Shown: positions 46,415 through 56,584, counted from the first letter of the stretch. The stretch: DNA of 64,000 bases from Rossellomorea pakistanensis (GCF_016908495.1 NZ_JAFBDZ010000003.1:186001-250000); one strand, 5' to 3'. Numbers and translations are program-made. Notes: generated from the sequence alone by a model not told the origin.

Positions 46415-47349
46415 TGGCAGAAAAGTTATTAGAAATTAAGAACCTTAAACAATACTTTAACCCAGGAAAGCCTAATATGGTAAAAGCAGTCGATGATGTT
46501 TCTTTTGACATTTATAGAGGTGAAACTCTTGGATTAGTTGGGGAGTCTGGTTGTGGGAAATCTACAACTGGACGTACAATTATTCGGCTTTACGATGCAA
46601 CAGATGGGAAGGTATTATTTGAAGGTGAAAATGTCCATGGACGTAAATCTCGTAAAGAACTGAAGAAATTCAATCGTAAAATGCAAATGATTTTCCAAGA
46701 TCCTTATGCATCTCTTAATCCTCGTATGACGGTTAAAGATATTATTGCAGAAGGAATTGACATTCATAATCTTTCTTCATCTGAGCAGGAACGTACAGAT
46801 AAAGTTCATGAACTTCTCGAAACAGTAGGTCTAAATAAAGATCATGCGAACCGTTATCCACATGAATTCTCTGGTGGACAAAGACAGCGTATCGGAATTG
46901 CACGTGCTCTTGCGGTTGATCCTGATTTTATTATTGCGGATGAACCTATTTCAGCACTTGACGTGTCCATCCAGGCACAGGTTGTAAACTTAATGAAAGA
47001 CCTTCAAAAGGAAAAAGGTCTGACTTACCTATTTATTGCCCATGATTTATCAATGGTCAAATATATTAGTGATCGAATAGGGGTTATGTATTTTGGTAAA
47101 TTAGTGGAGCTTGCACCTAGTGATGCTCTATATAAAAATCCATTACACCCTTACACTCAATCTCTTCTGTCGGCGATTCCACTACCAGATCCAGAATATG
47201 AGCGCGCACGTAGAAGAAAAGAGTACGATCCAGCTGTTCATAACTATAATGATACAGATGATTTACAAATGCGTGAAGTGTCTCCGGGTCATTTTGTTTA
47301 TTGTTCAGAAAAAGAATTCAAACAATATCAGGCGCAATATAAAAATTAA
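46414..47349 (+). CDS. oppF: Oligopeptide ABC importer ATPase OppF
   Basis: A 311-residue ATPase with Walker [10 protein letters not shown]-loop [10 protein letters not shown], signature SGGQRQR, Walker [13 protein letters not shown] and FIAHDLS. The C-terminal extension ([12 protein letters not shown]) keeps one cysteine. Start overlaps the oppD stop by one base (TAATG). Last gene of the operon; with OppD it powers peptide import. Confidence 0.95.
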   Translation: MAEKLLEIKNLKQYFNPGKPNMVKAVDDVSFDIYRGETLGLVGESGCGKSTTGRTIIRLYDATDGKVLFEGENVHGRKSRKELKKFNRKMQMIFQDPYASLNPRMTVKDIIAEGIDIHNLSSSEQERTDKVHELLETVGLNKDHANRYPHEFSGGQRQRIGIARALAVDPDFIIADEPISALDVSIQAQVVNLMKDLQKEKGLTYLFIAHDLSMVKYISDRIGVMYFGKLVELAPSDALYKNPLHPYTQSLLSAIPLPDPEYERARRRKEYDPAVHNYNDTDDLQMREVSPGHFVYCSEKEFKQYQAQYKN

Positions 47350-47354
47350 GAGGA

Positions 47355-47385
47355 AAAAACGATCTCATTATGAGGTCGTTTTTCT
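47355..47385 (+). terminator. Terminator of the opp operon
   Basis: AAAACGATCTCA and TGAGGTCGTTTT with loop TTA, then TTCTTCT; six bases past the oppF stop. Confidence 0.88.
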
Positions 47386-47540
47386 TCTGTAAACAGATGA
47401 GCTGCATATACTAAAGTATATGGTTGATTTCCCTGGAAATTTCGACAAATAAGGAGAATTTTCTCTTTTCTTTCTAGTTATTTCCTTGTTATGATAGAAG
47501 TAGTTTTGTAGATAGATATATTGATTGAGGAGAGGTTATA

Positions 47541-48737
47541 TTGAACTGGAAGAAAATCATTGCTGCTTTAAGTGTATCTGCCTTGTGCGTAATTCCATTT
47601 CAATCTGTCGCTGCAGATGAAAGTTCAAAATCATTAACTAATCACATGAAGAGAGAAACAGCGTTGGAATTAAAGAGTATTCCTGATCAAGTTTCACGTT
47701 TTACTTATGATTCAGGTTTGAATTTTGAATATCCGGATGCTGTAAGAGGAATTTATGTGACTGGGCACTCTGCAGGTGGAAGTCGATTTGAGGATCTTAT
47801 TCATTTAATTGATCAGACAGATTTAAATGCTATGGTCATTGATATTAAAGATGATTGGGGCAATGTTACATATCAACACAAAGATTCAAAATTTAACGGT
47901 ATTGGAAAATCTTATATTAAAGATCCAAGAGCAGTGTTAAAAAAATTAGAAGAAAAGCAAATTTATCCAATAGCAAGAATTGTTGTTTTTAAAGATTCGG
48001 TGCTTGCAAACAAACAGCCAGAGTTAACCTTTAAAGATGGTAATTCCATCTGGAAAAATGGACGCGGAGAATCATTTGTGAACCCGTTTATGAAGGAAGT
48101 TTGGGATTATAACGTTAATATTGCGATCGAAGCTGCTAAATTAGGCTTTAAAGAAATACAGTTTGATTATGTACGTTTCCCTGAAGGATTTGAAAAAAGG
48201 GATGACGAATTAACTTATGGGCATGGTGAATACACTGATAAAAATGTTGATAATGTTCAGAAGCGTGTTCATGCTGTAACAGACTTTGTTGAGTATGCAA
48301 GTGAGAAATTGGAACCATATGGTGTGGAGGTTTCAGTTGACATATTTGGCTATACTGCAACTCTTCCAGAAGCACCAGGTATTGGCCAAAACTTCTCGAA
48401 AATTTCTGAGCATGTAGATGTTATTTCTTCAATGATTTATCCTAGTCATTGGACATCGTATTTTGGTATTGCAAAGCCAGATCTAGAACCATATAAACTA
48501 ATTTCAGAATATGCAAAGCTTGAAAATAAAAAACTAGCTGAACTTGAGGATCCCCCAACTTCAAGACCATGGTTACAGGATTTTACTGCATCATGGTTAG
48601 GAGCTGGAAATTATAAGGTTTACGGAAAATCTGAGATCGAGGCTCAAATAAAGGCATTACAAGACAATGGGATTGAAGAGTATCTACTTTGGAATGCAGG
48701 AAACAGTTATACTAAAGGTGTAGACTTTACACCTTAA
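47541..48737 (+). CDS. Secreted putative glycoside hydrolase (DUF4015, GH13-like)
   Basis: A 398-residue exported protein. TTG start behind GAGGAGAGG; signal peptide of about 26 residues (cleavage near SVAADE). The rest is a TIM-barrel domain of the DUF4015 'putative glycoside hydrolase' type: VRGIYVTGHSAGG, MVIDIKDDWGNVTYQ, GFKEIQFDYVRFPEGF and ISSMIYPSHW are its usual blocks; the D in IQFDYVRFP is the likely catalytic position. Substrate unknown; cell-wall or exopolysaccharide sugars are possible. It lies alone between oppF and yjbC, and a family A hairpin follows five bases after the stop. Confidence 0.8.
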   Translation: MNWKKIIAALSVSALCVIPFQSVAADESSKSLTNHMKRETALELKSIPDQVSRFTYDSGLNFEYPDAVRGIYVTGHSAGGSRFEDLIHLIDQTDLNAMVIDIKDDWGNVTYQHKDSKFNGIGKSYIKDPRAVLKKLEEKQIYPIARIVVFKDSVLANKQPELTFKDGNSIWKNGRGESFVNPFMKEVWDYNVNIAIEAAKLGFKEIQFDYVRFPEGFEKRDDELTYGHGEYTDKNVDNVQKRVHAVTDFVEYASEKLEPYGVEVSVDIFGYTATLPEAPGIGQNFSKISEHVDVISSMIYPSHWTSYFGIAKPDLEPYKLISEYAKLENKKLAELEDPPTSRPWLQDFTASWLGAGNYKVYGKSEIEAQIKALQDNGIEEYLLWNAGNSYTKGVDFTP

Positions 48738-48741
48738 CAAT

Positions 48742-48866
48742 AAAGAGGCTGTCCCATAAGGGTCCGGAACCAATGATTGTTGATATATAGAGGAAGTCTT
48801 GTGGCTTTCTTCTATATATTGAAGTTGTGGTTCCTGACACCTTGGTTTTGGGAAAGCCTCTTCTTT
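48742..48866. repeat. 3'-end long hairpin, family A, copy 5 (after the DUF4015 gene)
   Basis: AAGAGGCTGTCCC pairs with GGGAAAGCCTCTT; GGTCCGGAACCA with TGGTTCCTGACACC; inner TATATAGA with TCTATATA. Starts five bases past the stop codon. One of the best-preserved copies. Confidence 0.87.
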
Positions 48867-49143
48867 TGATTTTCTATAAATGAAACGTATGATCATTTGA
48901 CAAATTTTCAGAATACGTTAAGATTATAATGTAAACAAATACCGCTTGACATCCACTTATTTCCACTTATTTGTTTTATCCCTTTAAAACCTATAAGCAC
49001 TTTTCCATTTTTTATTCACAATTGAGAAGGTGCCAATCAGTATTATTGCTATCATAATTTAATTTTCATAATTGTTAAGGACTTGGCTAAAAATAATGAT
49101 AACAACCTTCTTTGATTGTAAAAAACATAAAAGGAGTAGATCC

Positions 49144-49716
49144 ATGCATTGGTATGAAAAACTAAATCAATATTTCCCGGTAGAAGAAATGAAATCGAAA
49201 GAGCACATGGAAACATTATTAAAAGAGAGAAGCGATATTTATCGTAAAGATGAAGGTAAGCATCATATTTTAATGTATGTAGAGTTAGATGATTTTACCT
49301 TTATTGATTACTTATTCGTTTCTAAGGATGCCAGAGGCCAAGGTTTAGGTCATAAGTTAATACAGAAATTAAAAGATAAGAATAAACCTATTATATTGGA
49401 AGTAGAGCCCGTTGATTATGATGATTCAGACACTGAGAAACGTTTACGTTTCTACAAGCGTGAAGGCTTTGAACATGCAAAAAGTATCGGCTATAAACGA
49501 CGCTCTCTTGCTACAAATGAAGTGAACCCAATGGAAATATTATATTGGGCACCAAATGATGAGTCAGAAGAGCTTGTATATGAGAGTATGAAAAAAACTT
49601 ATGAAATGATTCATACTTATAAAGATGAAGAATTTTATGGTGAATCCTACCAACCTGTAGAAGAAGTACTGACAATGGAAGTAAGTGCAGAAGATGATGT
49701 TTTAAAGAATATTTAA
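49144..49716 (+). CDS. yjbC: GNAT acetyltransferase YjbC
   Basis: A 190-residue GNAT protein; the acetyl-CoA site is VSKDARGQGLGHKLIQ (motif A, R/Q-G-x-G-x-G). Start ATG at 49144 behind AAAAGGAGTAGATCC; a longer frame from 49072 lacks a site. YjbC is the partner gene of spx in B. subtilis and is co-transcribed with it from stress promoters; here the two are separated by a hairpin and about 325 bases, so spx likely has its own promoter too. Substrate unknown. The gap 48867-49143 before it is A/T-rich; TTGACA occurs at 48897 and 48946 but no -10 is at ideal spacing. Confidence 0.87.
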   Translation: MHWYEKLNQYFPVEEMKSKEHMETLLKERSDIYRKDEGKHHILMYVELDDFTFIDYLFVSKDARGQGLGHKLIQKLKDKNKPIILEVEPVDYDDSDTEKRLRFYKREGFEHAKSIGYKRRSLATNEVNPMEILYWAPNDESEELVYESMKKTYEMIHTYKDEEFYGESYQPVEEVLTMEVSAEDDVLKNI

Positions 49717-49732
49717 AGCTCAAACCTTTTGA

Positions 49733-49766
49733 AGCCTTATTGTGTCAATTCGCAATAAGGTTTCTC
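49733..49766 (+). terminator. Hairpin after yjbC
   Basis: CCTTATTGTG (49735-49744) and CGCAATAAGG (49751-49760) with a six-base loop, then TTTCTC. A moderate terminator. The following 270 bases before spx are A/T-rich with overlapping promoter-like hexamers (for example TATAAT at 49907 and 49918), none decisive. Confidence 0.7.
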
Positions 49767-50041
49767 TAAATGAAAATATTTAGTTCATTATAATAGGTTT
49801 AGATCCTTAGATATCGGGTATATAAAAAGTAGATGAAGTATAAAAGTGTAAGTAAATCTTCTGTATAAGAATTGTGACAATTTGATTAAAACTATATCCA
49901 ATGTTTTATAATTCATGTATAATACATAATAGAGATTTCTTCTTTAAACTAATTATAATCTGAACATTAATTTTGTTTAAAAGAAATTCACTCTAATGAA
50001 CAATTTATTCCTATTCTTATATAAGGGAGTGTGAATGAGTT

Positions 50042-50437
50042 ATGGTAACATTGTTCACTTCACCTAGTTGTACATCTTGCCGAAAGGCGAAAGCGTGGTT
50101 AGAAGAACATGACATTCCATATACAGAACGTAATGTTTTTTCAGAACCTTTAAGCATTGATGAAATCAAGGAAATCTTACGTATGACGGAAGATGGAACA
50201 GATGAGATTATATCAACACGTTCTAAAACTTTCCAAAAGTTAAATGTAGACTTAGATAATTTACCTTTACAAGATCTTTTCGAGCTTATTCAACAAAATC
50301 CAGGTCTTTTACGTAGACCAATTATTATGGATGAAAAAAGATTACAAGTTGGATATAACGAAGATGAAATCCGTCGCTTTTTACCAAGGAAAGTTCGTAC
50401 TTTTCAGCTTCTTGAAGCACAGCGTATGGTAAACTAA
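50042..50437 (+). CDS. spxA: Spx, redox-sensing transcriptional regulator
   Basis: A 131-residue ArsC-fold protein that binds the RNA polymerase alpha subunit and turns on thiol-stress genes. The redox switch is the C10-T-S-C13 pair in [12 protein letters not shown]; the alpha-CTD contact region and the [15 protein letters not shown] segment are intact. Length is exactly that of B. subtilis Spx. Start behind AAGGGAGTGTG. Its protein level is normally set by ClpXP with the adaptor SpxH, which is also in this window (57291). Confidence 0.97.
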   Translation: MVTLFTSPSCTSCRKAKAWLEEHDIPYTERNVFSEPLSIDEIKEILRMTEDGTDEIISTRSKTFQKLNVDLDNLPLQDLFELIQQNPGLLRRPIIMDEKRLQVGYNEDEIRRFLPRKVRTFQLLEAQRMVN

Positions 50438-50446
50438 TGATTTCTT

Positions 50447-50571
50447 AGGAGCTGTCCCATAAGGGGTCGGGAACCACTGTGATTGTCCGTATATAGAAGA
50501 GGACTTGAGGGTTTATTCTATATATGGAAGTTATGGTTCCTGACATCTTAGTCGGGGCAGCTCCTTTTTTT
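50447..50571. repeat. 3'-end long hairpin, family A, copy 6 (after spxA)
   Basis: AGGAGCTGTCCC and GGGGCAGCTCCT followed by TTTTTTT; GGTCGGGAACCA with ATGGTTCCTGACA; inner GTATATAGAA with TTCTATATATG. Starts ten bases after the spx stop and looks like its terminator. The rest of the gap up to mecA (50572-50900) shows no gene. Confidence 0.88.
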
Positions 50572-50902
50572 GAATTGTGCTTTTTCTTCTATTACTTTTC
50601 AAGTACTTTTTATTGAGATAAAACAAATTAATAGAGCAGTCGTTTTTATATTTTTGAAGGAGATTTATGGTAAGAGGCGAACTAATTATAATAAGAACAC
50701 ACTACACGCTTGAATTTTGTGAAAATATTCGCTAAAATGACCAAAACAGGAATAAATAATAGACTAAACCAATTAAAAAATGGGTAATCATTTTAATTCC
50801 ATTTCATGTCTATTTATCATAAAATAGAAGTACAAGGCATATACTAACAAACGAACTTTTATCTTTTTCACCAGCAATTCAGAGCACTGCTCGGGGGTGT
50901 AT

Positions 50903-50930
50903 TCCCTTCACAAACTACGTACAGAAGGGA
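50903..50930 (+). promoter_or_regulatory. Possible hairpin over the mecA ribosome-binding site
   Basis: TCCCTTC (50903-50909) is complementary to GAAGGGA (50924-50930), which forms the 5' part of the ribosome-binding sequence GAAGGGAGAGG of mecA. The stem is 7 bp with a 14-base loop, so its effect is uncertain. Confidence 0.35.
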
Positions 50931-50940
50931 GAGGTGTATG

Positions 50941-51609
50941 ATGGAAATCGAACGTATTAATGATAATACTGTAAAGTTTTACATTTCTTATGGAGATATA
51001 GAAGATCGCGGATTTGACCGTGAGGAAATCTGGTATAATCGAGAGCGAAGTGAAGAACTATTTTGGGAAATGATGGATGAAGTTCATCAGGAAGAAGACT
51101 TCACGATTGAGGGACCGTTATGGATACAAGTGCAAGCACTTGATAAAGGCTTAGAAGTTTTAGTGACCCGGGCTCAAGTATCAAAAGATGGTCAGAAATT
51201 TGAACTTCCCATTCCTGAGGATAAATTAAAAGACTTGCCGGTAGATGAGAAAATTGAGGAATTCCTTGATGAGCACTTTCAAATCAAACAAGATCAAGAA
51301 GATGAGGATGGAGCGTTAGAGTTCACCATTAAATTTAAAGACTTTGAAGATGTAATCTCTTTGTCTAAACAAATCTCTTCTTTATCTTATGAACATATGA
51401 TGAGTAAGTTATTTTCATATAATAACACCTATTATATTTATGTAGAGTTCTCAGATGAGCATTTTGAAGAGGAAGATGTCGACAACTTGTTAAGTATCAT
51501 GCTTGAGTATGGAGATGAAACACCGATTACTGTACACCGTCTTCAGGAGTATGGAAATAAGATATTAGATGAAAACGTATTTTTAACGATAGAAAATCAT
51601 TTTGCTTAA
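50941..51609 (+). CDS. mecA: MecA, adaptor for ClpC
   Basis: A 222-residue adaptor that delivers substrates (in B. subtilis ComK and ComS) to ClpCP. The N-terminal substrate-binding domain MEIERINDNTVKFYISYGDIEDRGFDREEIWYNRERSEE is nearly textbook; after an acidic linker (about 95-125) comes the C-terminal ClpC-binding domain (FTIKFKDFEDVISLSK... FSDEHFEEEDVDNLLSIMLEYG). The second of two adjacent ATGs is preferred for spacing from GGGAGAGG. Keeps the spx-mecA order of B. subtilis, though yjbE is missing between them. Confidence 0.96.
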   Translation: MEIERINDNTVKFYISYGDIEDRGFDREEIWYNRERSEELFWEMMDEVHQEEDFTIEGPLWIQVQALDKGLEVLVTRAQVSKDGQKFELPIPEDKLKDLPVDEKIEEFLDEHFQIKQDQEDEDGALEFTIKFKDFEDVISLSKQISSLSYEHMMSKLFSYNNTYYIYVEFSDEHFEEEDVDNLLSIMLEYGDETPITVHRLQEYGNKILDENVFLTIENHFA

Positions 51610-51614
51610 GAGAG

Positions 51615-51697
51615 TTGAGGGTGACCCGAAACAAAGAGTCCAGCACCCGTTCATTATATTGAACGGGTTTCTTGACCTTTTCTGGGTCACCCTTTCT
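51615..51697. repeat. 3'-end long hairpin, family A, copy 7 (after mecA, short form)
   Basis: GAGGGTGACCC and GGGTCACCCTTT as outer arms, CACCCGTTCA / TTGAACGGGT as a perfect inner stem. It lacks the TATATAGAAG core of other copies but has the same architecture; it starts six bases past the stop. Confidence 0.72.
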
Positions 51698-51817
51698 AGG
51701 TAACCAGCCTTTTACTATGCCTGCGGTTGGCGGGGGTAGCGATAATGCTTTTCATCGAATGATCAAGCGCTTTTCTAGTAACGTCTTTTTGAATAGATTT
51801 TTGGAAGGTGCGAGCGA

Positions 51818-53332
51818 ATGAAGAATACTGTTAGAGTTCTTATATTTTTAACGATTATTTTTCTCCTCTATACATTTTATTTAGACACCTACATAGATGG
51901 GTTTATTTTTAAATACGTAAGTATTCTCTTAACTCTGACCGTCATTGTTATTGGGTTTGTGATTTTTTTTGAAAATCGACATCCAACTCAAACCCTAACA
52001 TGGTTAGTCGTTTTAGGAGCCTTCCCGATTTTTGGATTTATCTTCTATCTTTTGTTTGGGAGAAATTACCGTAAAGAGAGAATGTTCCGGAAGAAATATA
52101 TTCTGGATAAGGAATCATATACAAAATATGAACCATCTACCAAGAATGTTGATGAAAATGATGTAAGACTAAGTCTTTCTCAAGATAAACATATTCGGCT
52201 TGCAAAAAAGCTTAGTAATAGTGCCATTTCTTTTTCATCAGAAACGGAAGTATTGGCGAATGGAGAAGAAACATTTTCTCGAATCAAAGAACAGATAAAA
52301 AGAGCCAAGCATCACATTCATTTAGAATATTATATAGTGAGACATGATGAATTAGGAAATGAAATTAAGGATCTTTTAATAGATAGGGCAAATCACGGTG
52401 TTAAAATTCGATTTCTATACGATGCAGTAGGTTCTTGGCAGTTATCCAAAAAATATATTATCGAATTAAAAGAAGCCGGGATTGAAATGATTCCTTTTGG
52501 TCCAGTTAAAATTCCTGTTCTAAATAATAAATTTAATTTCAGAAACCACAGAAAGATTATTGTCATTGATGGTAGTATTGGGTTTGTTGGTGGATTGAAT
52601 ATTGGCGATGAATATTTAGGGAAGAATGAACATTTTGGTTTTTGGAGAGACACTCATTTAATGGTTAAAGGTGAGGCTGTACGTACACTTCAATTAATAT
52701 TTCTTCAGGACTGGTTTTATATGACTAATGATAGTTTCTTGACACCAGGATATTTAAGCCCAGAGCCAATTCAGGGGCAAAGTATTGGTGGTGTTCAAAT
52801 GATCGCCGGAGGGCCTGACAATGAATGGAGCGTTCTTAAAAACCTTTTTTTCTCACTAATTACTTCAGCGAAAAAGAGTGTCTGGATAGCTTCTCCTTAC
52901 TTTATTCCAGACGAAGATATTTTTTCAAGCTTGAAAATTGCTGCATTAAGTGGTCTCGATGTTCGTTTACTCGTTCCTCACCGCCCGGATAAACGGGTTG
53001 TATTTCATGCTTCAAGATCTTATTTTCCAGAATTATTAGAGGCTGGGGCCAGAATCTTTGAATATGAAAAAGGATTTATGCATAGTAAGATTTTAATAGT
53101 AGATGAAGAGTTTGCATCGATGGGTACGTCAAACATGGATATGAGGAGCTTTCATTTGAATTTTGAGGTGAATGCTTTTCTATATAAAACGAAAAGTACT
53201 CAATCATTAGTTAACGAGTACGAGAATGATATGAAGAATTCGAGAGAAATTACCCTTGAACAATTCAATAAACGTCATTTTGGTTATCGTATCATTGAAT
53301 CGACCGCAAGACTTTTATCTCCCTTATTATAG
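51818..53332 (+). CDS. cls: Cardiolipin synthase
   Basis: A 504-residue membrane enzyme that makes cardiolipin from two phosphatidylglycerols. Two N-terminal membrane segments (about residues 6-24 and 32-52, then 60-78) precede two phospholipase D motifs: HRKIIVIDG near residue 244 and HSKILIVDE near residue 424, each followed by the G-G/S-N part. Start behind GGAAGGTGCGAG. In B. subtilis this region carries no cls between mecA and coiA, so this is a local difference from that reference, but the enzyme itself is ordinary. Confidence 0.93.
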   Translation: MKNTVRVLIFLTIIFLLYTFYLDTYIDGFIFKYVSILLTLTVIVIGFVIFFENRHPTQTLTWLVVLGAFPIFGFIFYLLFGRNYRKERMFRKKYILDKESYTKYEPSTKNVDENDVRLSLSQDKHIRLAKKLSNSAISFSSETEVLANGEETFSRIKEQIKRAKHHIHLEYYIVRHDELGNEIKDLLIDRANHGVKIRFLYDAVGSWQLSKKYIIELKEAGIEMIPFGPVKIPVLNNKFNFRNHRKIIVIDGSIGFVGGLNIGDEYLGKNEHFGFWRDTHLMVKGEAVRTLQLIFLQDWFYMTNDSFLTPGYLSPEPIQGQSIGGVQMIAGGPDNEWSVLKNLFFSLITSAKKSVWIASPYFIPDEDIFSSLKIAALSGLDVRLLVPHRPDKRVVFHASRSYFPELLEAGARIFEYEKGFMHSKILIVDEEFASMGTSNMDMRSFHLNFEVNAFLYKTKSTQSLVNEYENDMKNSREITLEQFNKRHFGYRIIESTARLLSPLL

Positions 53333-53335
53333 TAG

Positions 53336-53367
53336 AAGTGGCACCATAAATTTAGGTGCCACTTTAA
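53336..53367 (+). terminator. Terminator after cls
   Basis: AAGTGGCACC and GGTGCCACTT, perfect 10-bp stem three bases past the stop, followed by TAAAATTTT. Confidence 0.85.
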
Positions 53368-53423
53368 AATTTTAAAGGATTTTTTGTCTTAATGTTGAAT
53401 GTTATAAAGTATGGAGGTGTTTT

Positions 53424-54626
53424 ATGTTAGTTAGTAAGAACATGCTAGGACAATTCATTTTTAGCCTTCAATATTCAAAGGAACACTTGAAGGAAATGAA
53501 TAATGAAACTACATTTTTTTGTCCTCAGTGTTCAAAGAAAGTGATATTAAAAATAGGTACTCAAAAAATCCCGCATTTTGCTCACCAAACAGATTCTACA
53601 TGCTCATCAGAACCAGAAACCCCACAACATTTACAAGGGAAAATTCTTCTCTACCGTGCCTTGTCAAACAAATATACCCAAGTAGGATTAGAACAGTTCT
53701 TCCCACAGATTAGACAAAGGGCGGATGTTGCTTTAAAAAACAGTGGAAAGGTTTATGCTATCGAATATCAATGCTCATCACTAACTGAAGAAGAATTGAT
53801 TAAGAGGACTTCTGGATACGAAGGAATTGATATTTCTGTTCTCTGGTTATTAGGTAAAAAGATTGAGTCAAAATATCAACACGGTAATAAATATATTTTA
53901 TTAAGTCCGTTTCATCAGATGTTCATTCAATATTCAGAGAAGAATGGATACTGGATACCTTACTTAAATAGTGATGAAGGGATGATTTATTATTACAGTG
54001 ATTTAATCCCAATATCTAAAAGAAAATTTAAAGCTAGTATTTCATCACAATCTATCAGTCAAATTAAGCTCCCTCTTATACTTCCTAATACGGATAACAC
54101 TCATTATACTTTAGCTGAATGGGACCATGATCGGAAAAGTTGGATTCAAAACAAGCTTCTTTATAATAAAGGAATTTACGATCCATTTCTTAAGGAAGTG
54201 TACCAATCAAATGATTTCCCTACTCAGCTTCCTCTATTTATAGGACTCCCAGTAAAACATTCCATTCATTACAAAACCGATTGTATTCCATGGCAATATT
54301 ATTTATGGAAAGATGTATTAAAAAATAAGAAGAGTGGAGAGATGATTACTAATATTGAAATCGGTTCCTCAATTAGCAGGAGGGTAAAGAACGGGGAAAT
54401 TCAAAAAAGAGAATTACCGTTAATAACAACCTTTCAAAGTCCAATATCGGATTATATCAGACTCTTAGATCGACTGGGTATAGTTAAAATCATCGATAAT
54501 AAGTCATTAATCCTTCGGAAAGAATGGAAGTCAGGACGTACGGTGGATGATTATCAACAAGAATCAAGAAAATTCTTAGAAGATTTTAAAGAAAAATTGA
54601 CTCAAGATTATAAGAATAAGAAATAA
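53424..54626 (+). CDS. coiA: CoiA-like competence protein
   Basis: A 400-residue protein of the CoiA family needed for recombination of incoming DNA in competent cells. The N-terminus has a zinc-type motif C-P-Q-C...H-F-A-H (FFCPQCSKKVILKIGTQKIPHFAHQ). The centre is a restriction-enzyme-like nuclease fold with RADVALKNSGKVYAIEYQCSSLTEEEL, where D, E and Q could be the active-site residues. The C-terminal 230 residues are unlike known domains. Start behind GGAGGTG. Same place as in B. subtilis; no clear ComK box is seen upstream. Confidence 0.9.
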   Translation: MLVSKNMLGQFIFSLQYSKEHLKEMNNETTFFCPQCSKKVILKIGTQKIPHFAHQTDSTCSSEPETPQHLQGKILLYRALSNKYTQVGLEQFFPQIRQRADVALKNSGKVYAIEYQCSSLTEEELIKRTSGYEGIDISVLWLLGKKIESKYQHGNKYILLSPFHQMFIQYSEKNGYWIPYLNSDEGMIYYYSDLIPISKRKFKASISSQSISQIKLPLILPNTDNTHYTLAEWDHDRKSWIQNKLLYNKGIYDPFLKEVYQSNDFPTQLPLFIGLPVKHSIHYKTDCIPWQYYLWKDVLKNKKSGEMITNIEIGSSISRRVKNGEIQKRELPLITTFQSPISDYIRLLDRLGIVKIIDNKSLILRKEWKSGRTVDDYQQESRKFLEDFKEKLTQDYKNKK

Positions 54627-54766
54627 AAAACAAATTTATGTGAGTAAATAATAGGAAAGTAAACAAAATATATGAGAAACCGATAATTATTTGAAGGATA
54701 ATTAGTAAAGAAAAGAGAATATTATTAGGTGAGAATTTTCGTAATTCGAAAGAATGGAGGGTCATA

Positions 54767-56584
54767 ATGACAAGTGAGACAGCAAATAAAAGTCTTCCAT
54801 CCCGTAAGGATGTAAAAGAAGAGTTAACATGGAGACTAGAAGATATTTTTAAAAGTGATGAAGACTGGGAGAAGGAATTTAAAGAGATTCAATCTTTAGC
54901 AAAACAAGCGGAAGAGTTTAAGGGAACTTTAAGTCAAAGTGCCGATAACCTATATAAAGCGTTACATTTCCAGGATGAAATTTTGGAACGAATGGGAAAA
55001 TTATATACATATTCTCATATGAGATCTGATCAGGATACGACCAATTCTTATTATCAAGGTTTGGATGATCGAGCTAAAAATTTATATACACAATTATCAA
55101 GTGCATTCTCTTATATGATACCTGAAATTCTAACAATTGAAGAAAACAAATTATCTTCATTTTTAGAAGAAAAAGAGGATTTGAAATTATATAAGCATGC
55201 ACTTGAAGAAATCAATCACCAAAGACCTCATATACTATCAGCTGAACAAGAGGAACTTTTAGCAAAAGCCTCTGAAGTGTTAAATGCTTCTAGTAACACT
55301 TTTGGTATGCTGAATAATGCTGATATCGAGTTCCCATCTATTCAGGATGAGAACGGTGAGGAAGTAGATGTGACACATGGACGTTATATTACTTTCTTAG
55401 AAAGCAGTGACAGAAGGGTTCGAGAAGATGCTTTTAAAGCAGTTTATGAGACATACGGAAAATTCCAAAACACTTTTTCGACTACATTAGCTGGGGCTGT
55501 TAAAAAGGATAATTTTAGTGCTTCAATTCGAAACTACAGTTCCGCTCGCCATGCAGCATTATCAGCAAATAATATTCCTGAAAAAGTATATGATAATTTG
55601 ATTAGTACAGTACATGAGCACCTTCCTTTATTGCATCGTTACATAAAACTTCGTAAAAAGGTTCTTAATATTAATGAGCTTCATATGTATGACCTTTACA
55701 CTCCTTTAGTGAAGGATGTAAAGATGGATGTATCCTATGAAGAAGCTCAAGAATTAATTTTAAAAGGACTACAGCCATTGGGCGAAGATTATTTAAATGT
55801 TTTAAAAGAAGGGTTTCAGAATCGCTGGGTTGACGTAGTAGAGAACAAAGGAAAACGTAGCGGTGCCTATTCCTCAGGTGCTTATGGGACAAACCCATAT
55901 ATCCTCATGAACTGGCAGGATAATGTTAACAATCTTTTTACTCTTGCCCATGAGTTTGGTCATAGTGTTCATAGCTATTACACAAGAGAATCCCAGCCAT
56001 ATCCATATGGCCATTATTCAATATTTGTTGCAGAGGTAGCTTCTACATGTAATGAGGCATTGCTTAATCATCACCTTCTCAATACTATAGATGATGACAA
56101 GAAACGACTATACTTATTAAATCATTATTTAGAAGGATTTAGAGGTACTGTTTTCCGTCAAACAATGTTCGCGGAATTCGAGCATCTAATTCATAGAAAA
56201 GCACAAGATGGAGAAGCCTTAACAGCAGAAATGTTAACGCAAGAGTACTATAATCTTAATGCAAAGTATTTTGGAGAAGAAGATCTCGTGATCGATGAAG
56301 AAATTGGCTTAGAATGGGCAAGAATTCCTCACTTCTATTATAATTATTATGTTTATCAATATGCGACAGGCTTTAGTGCTGCAACAGCATTGAGTAAACA
56401 AATTCTTGAAGAAGGAGAACCTGCTGTTGAGAGGTATATTGACTTCCTTAAATCTGGAAGCTCCGATTATCCTATCGAAGTATTAAAGAAAGCAGGAGTC
56501 GATATGACAACGTCTAAACCAATCGAGGAAGCATGTAAAGTATTTGAACAAACCCTAACTGAGATGGAAAAATTATTAAATTAA
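54767..56584 (+). CDS. pepF: Oligoendopeptidase F
   Basis: A 605-residue M3-family metallopeptidase that cuts short peptides in the cytoplasm. The zinc site is H395-E396-F-G-H399 in TLAHEFGHSVHSYY with the third ligand in the following EVASTCNEALL segment. Length and domain pattern are standard. Start behind AATGGAGGG. It could degrade peptides brought in by Opp; in B. subtilis PepF overproduction reduces sporulation, by acting on signalling peptides. A family A hairpin lies 14 bases past the stop. Confidence 0.96.
   Translation: MTSETANKSLPSRKDVKEELTWRLEDIFKSDEDWEKEFKEIQSLAKQAEEFKGTLSQSADNLYKALHFQDEILERMGKLYTYSHMRSDQDTTNSYYQGLDDRAKNLYTQLSSAFSYMIPEILTIEENKLSSFLEEKEDLKLYKHALEEINHQRPHILSAEQEELLAKASEVLNASSNTFGMLNNADIEFPSIQDENGEEVDVTHGRYITFLESSDRRVREDAFKAVYETYGKFQNTFSTTLAGAVKKDNFSASIRNYSSARHAALSANNIPEKVYDNLISTVHEHLPLLHRYIKLRKKVLNINELHMYDLYTPLVKDVKMDVSYEEAQELILKGLQPLGEDYLNVLKEGFQNRWVDVVENKGKRSGAYSSGAYGTNPYILMNWQDNVNNLFTLAHEFGHSVHSYYTRESQPYPYGHYSIFVAEVASTCNEALLNHHLLNTIDDDKKRLYLLNHYLEGFRGTVFRQTMFAEFEHLIHRKAQDGEALTAEMLTQEYYNLNAKYFGEEDLVIDEEIGLEWARIPHFYYNYYVYQYATGFSAATALSKQILEEGEPAVERYIDFLKSGSSDYPIEVLKKAGVDMTTSKPIEEACKVFEQTLTEMEKLLN

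Noticed and set aside
49905-49925. PerR box upstream of spxA
   Set aside because: TTATAATTCATGTATAATA has two TTATA-type halves, but the spacing and the inner bases do not fit the 7-1-7 PerR consensus; A/T-rich chance is likely.
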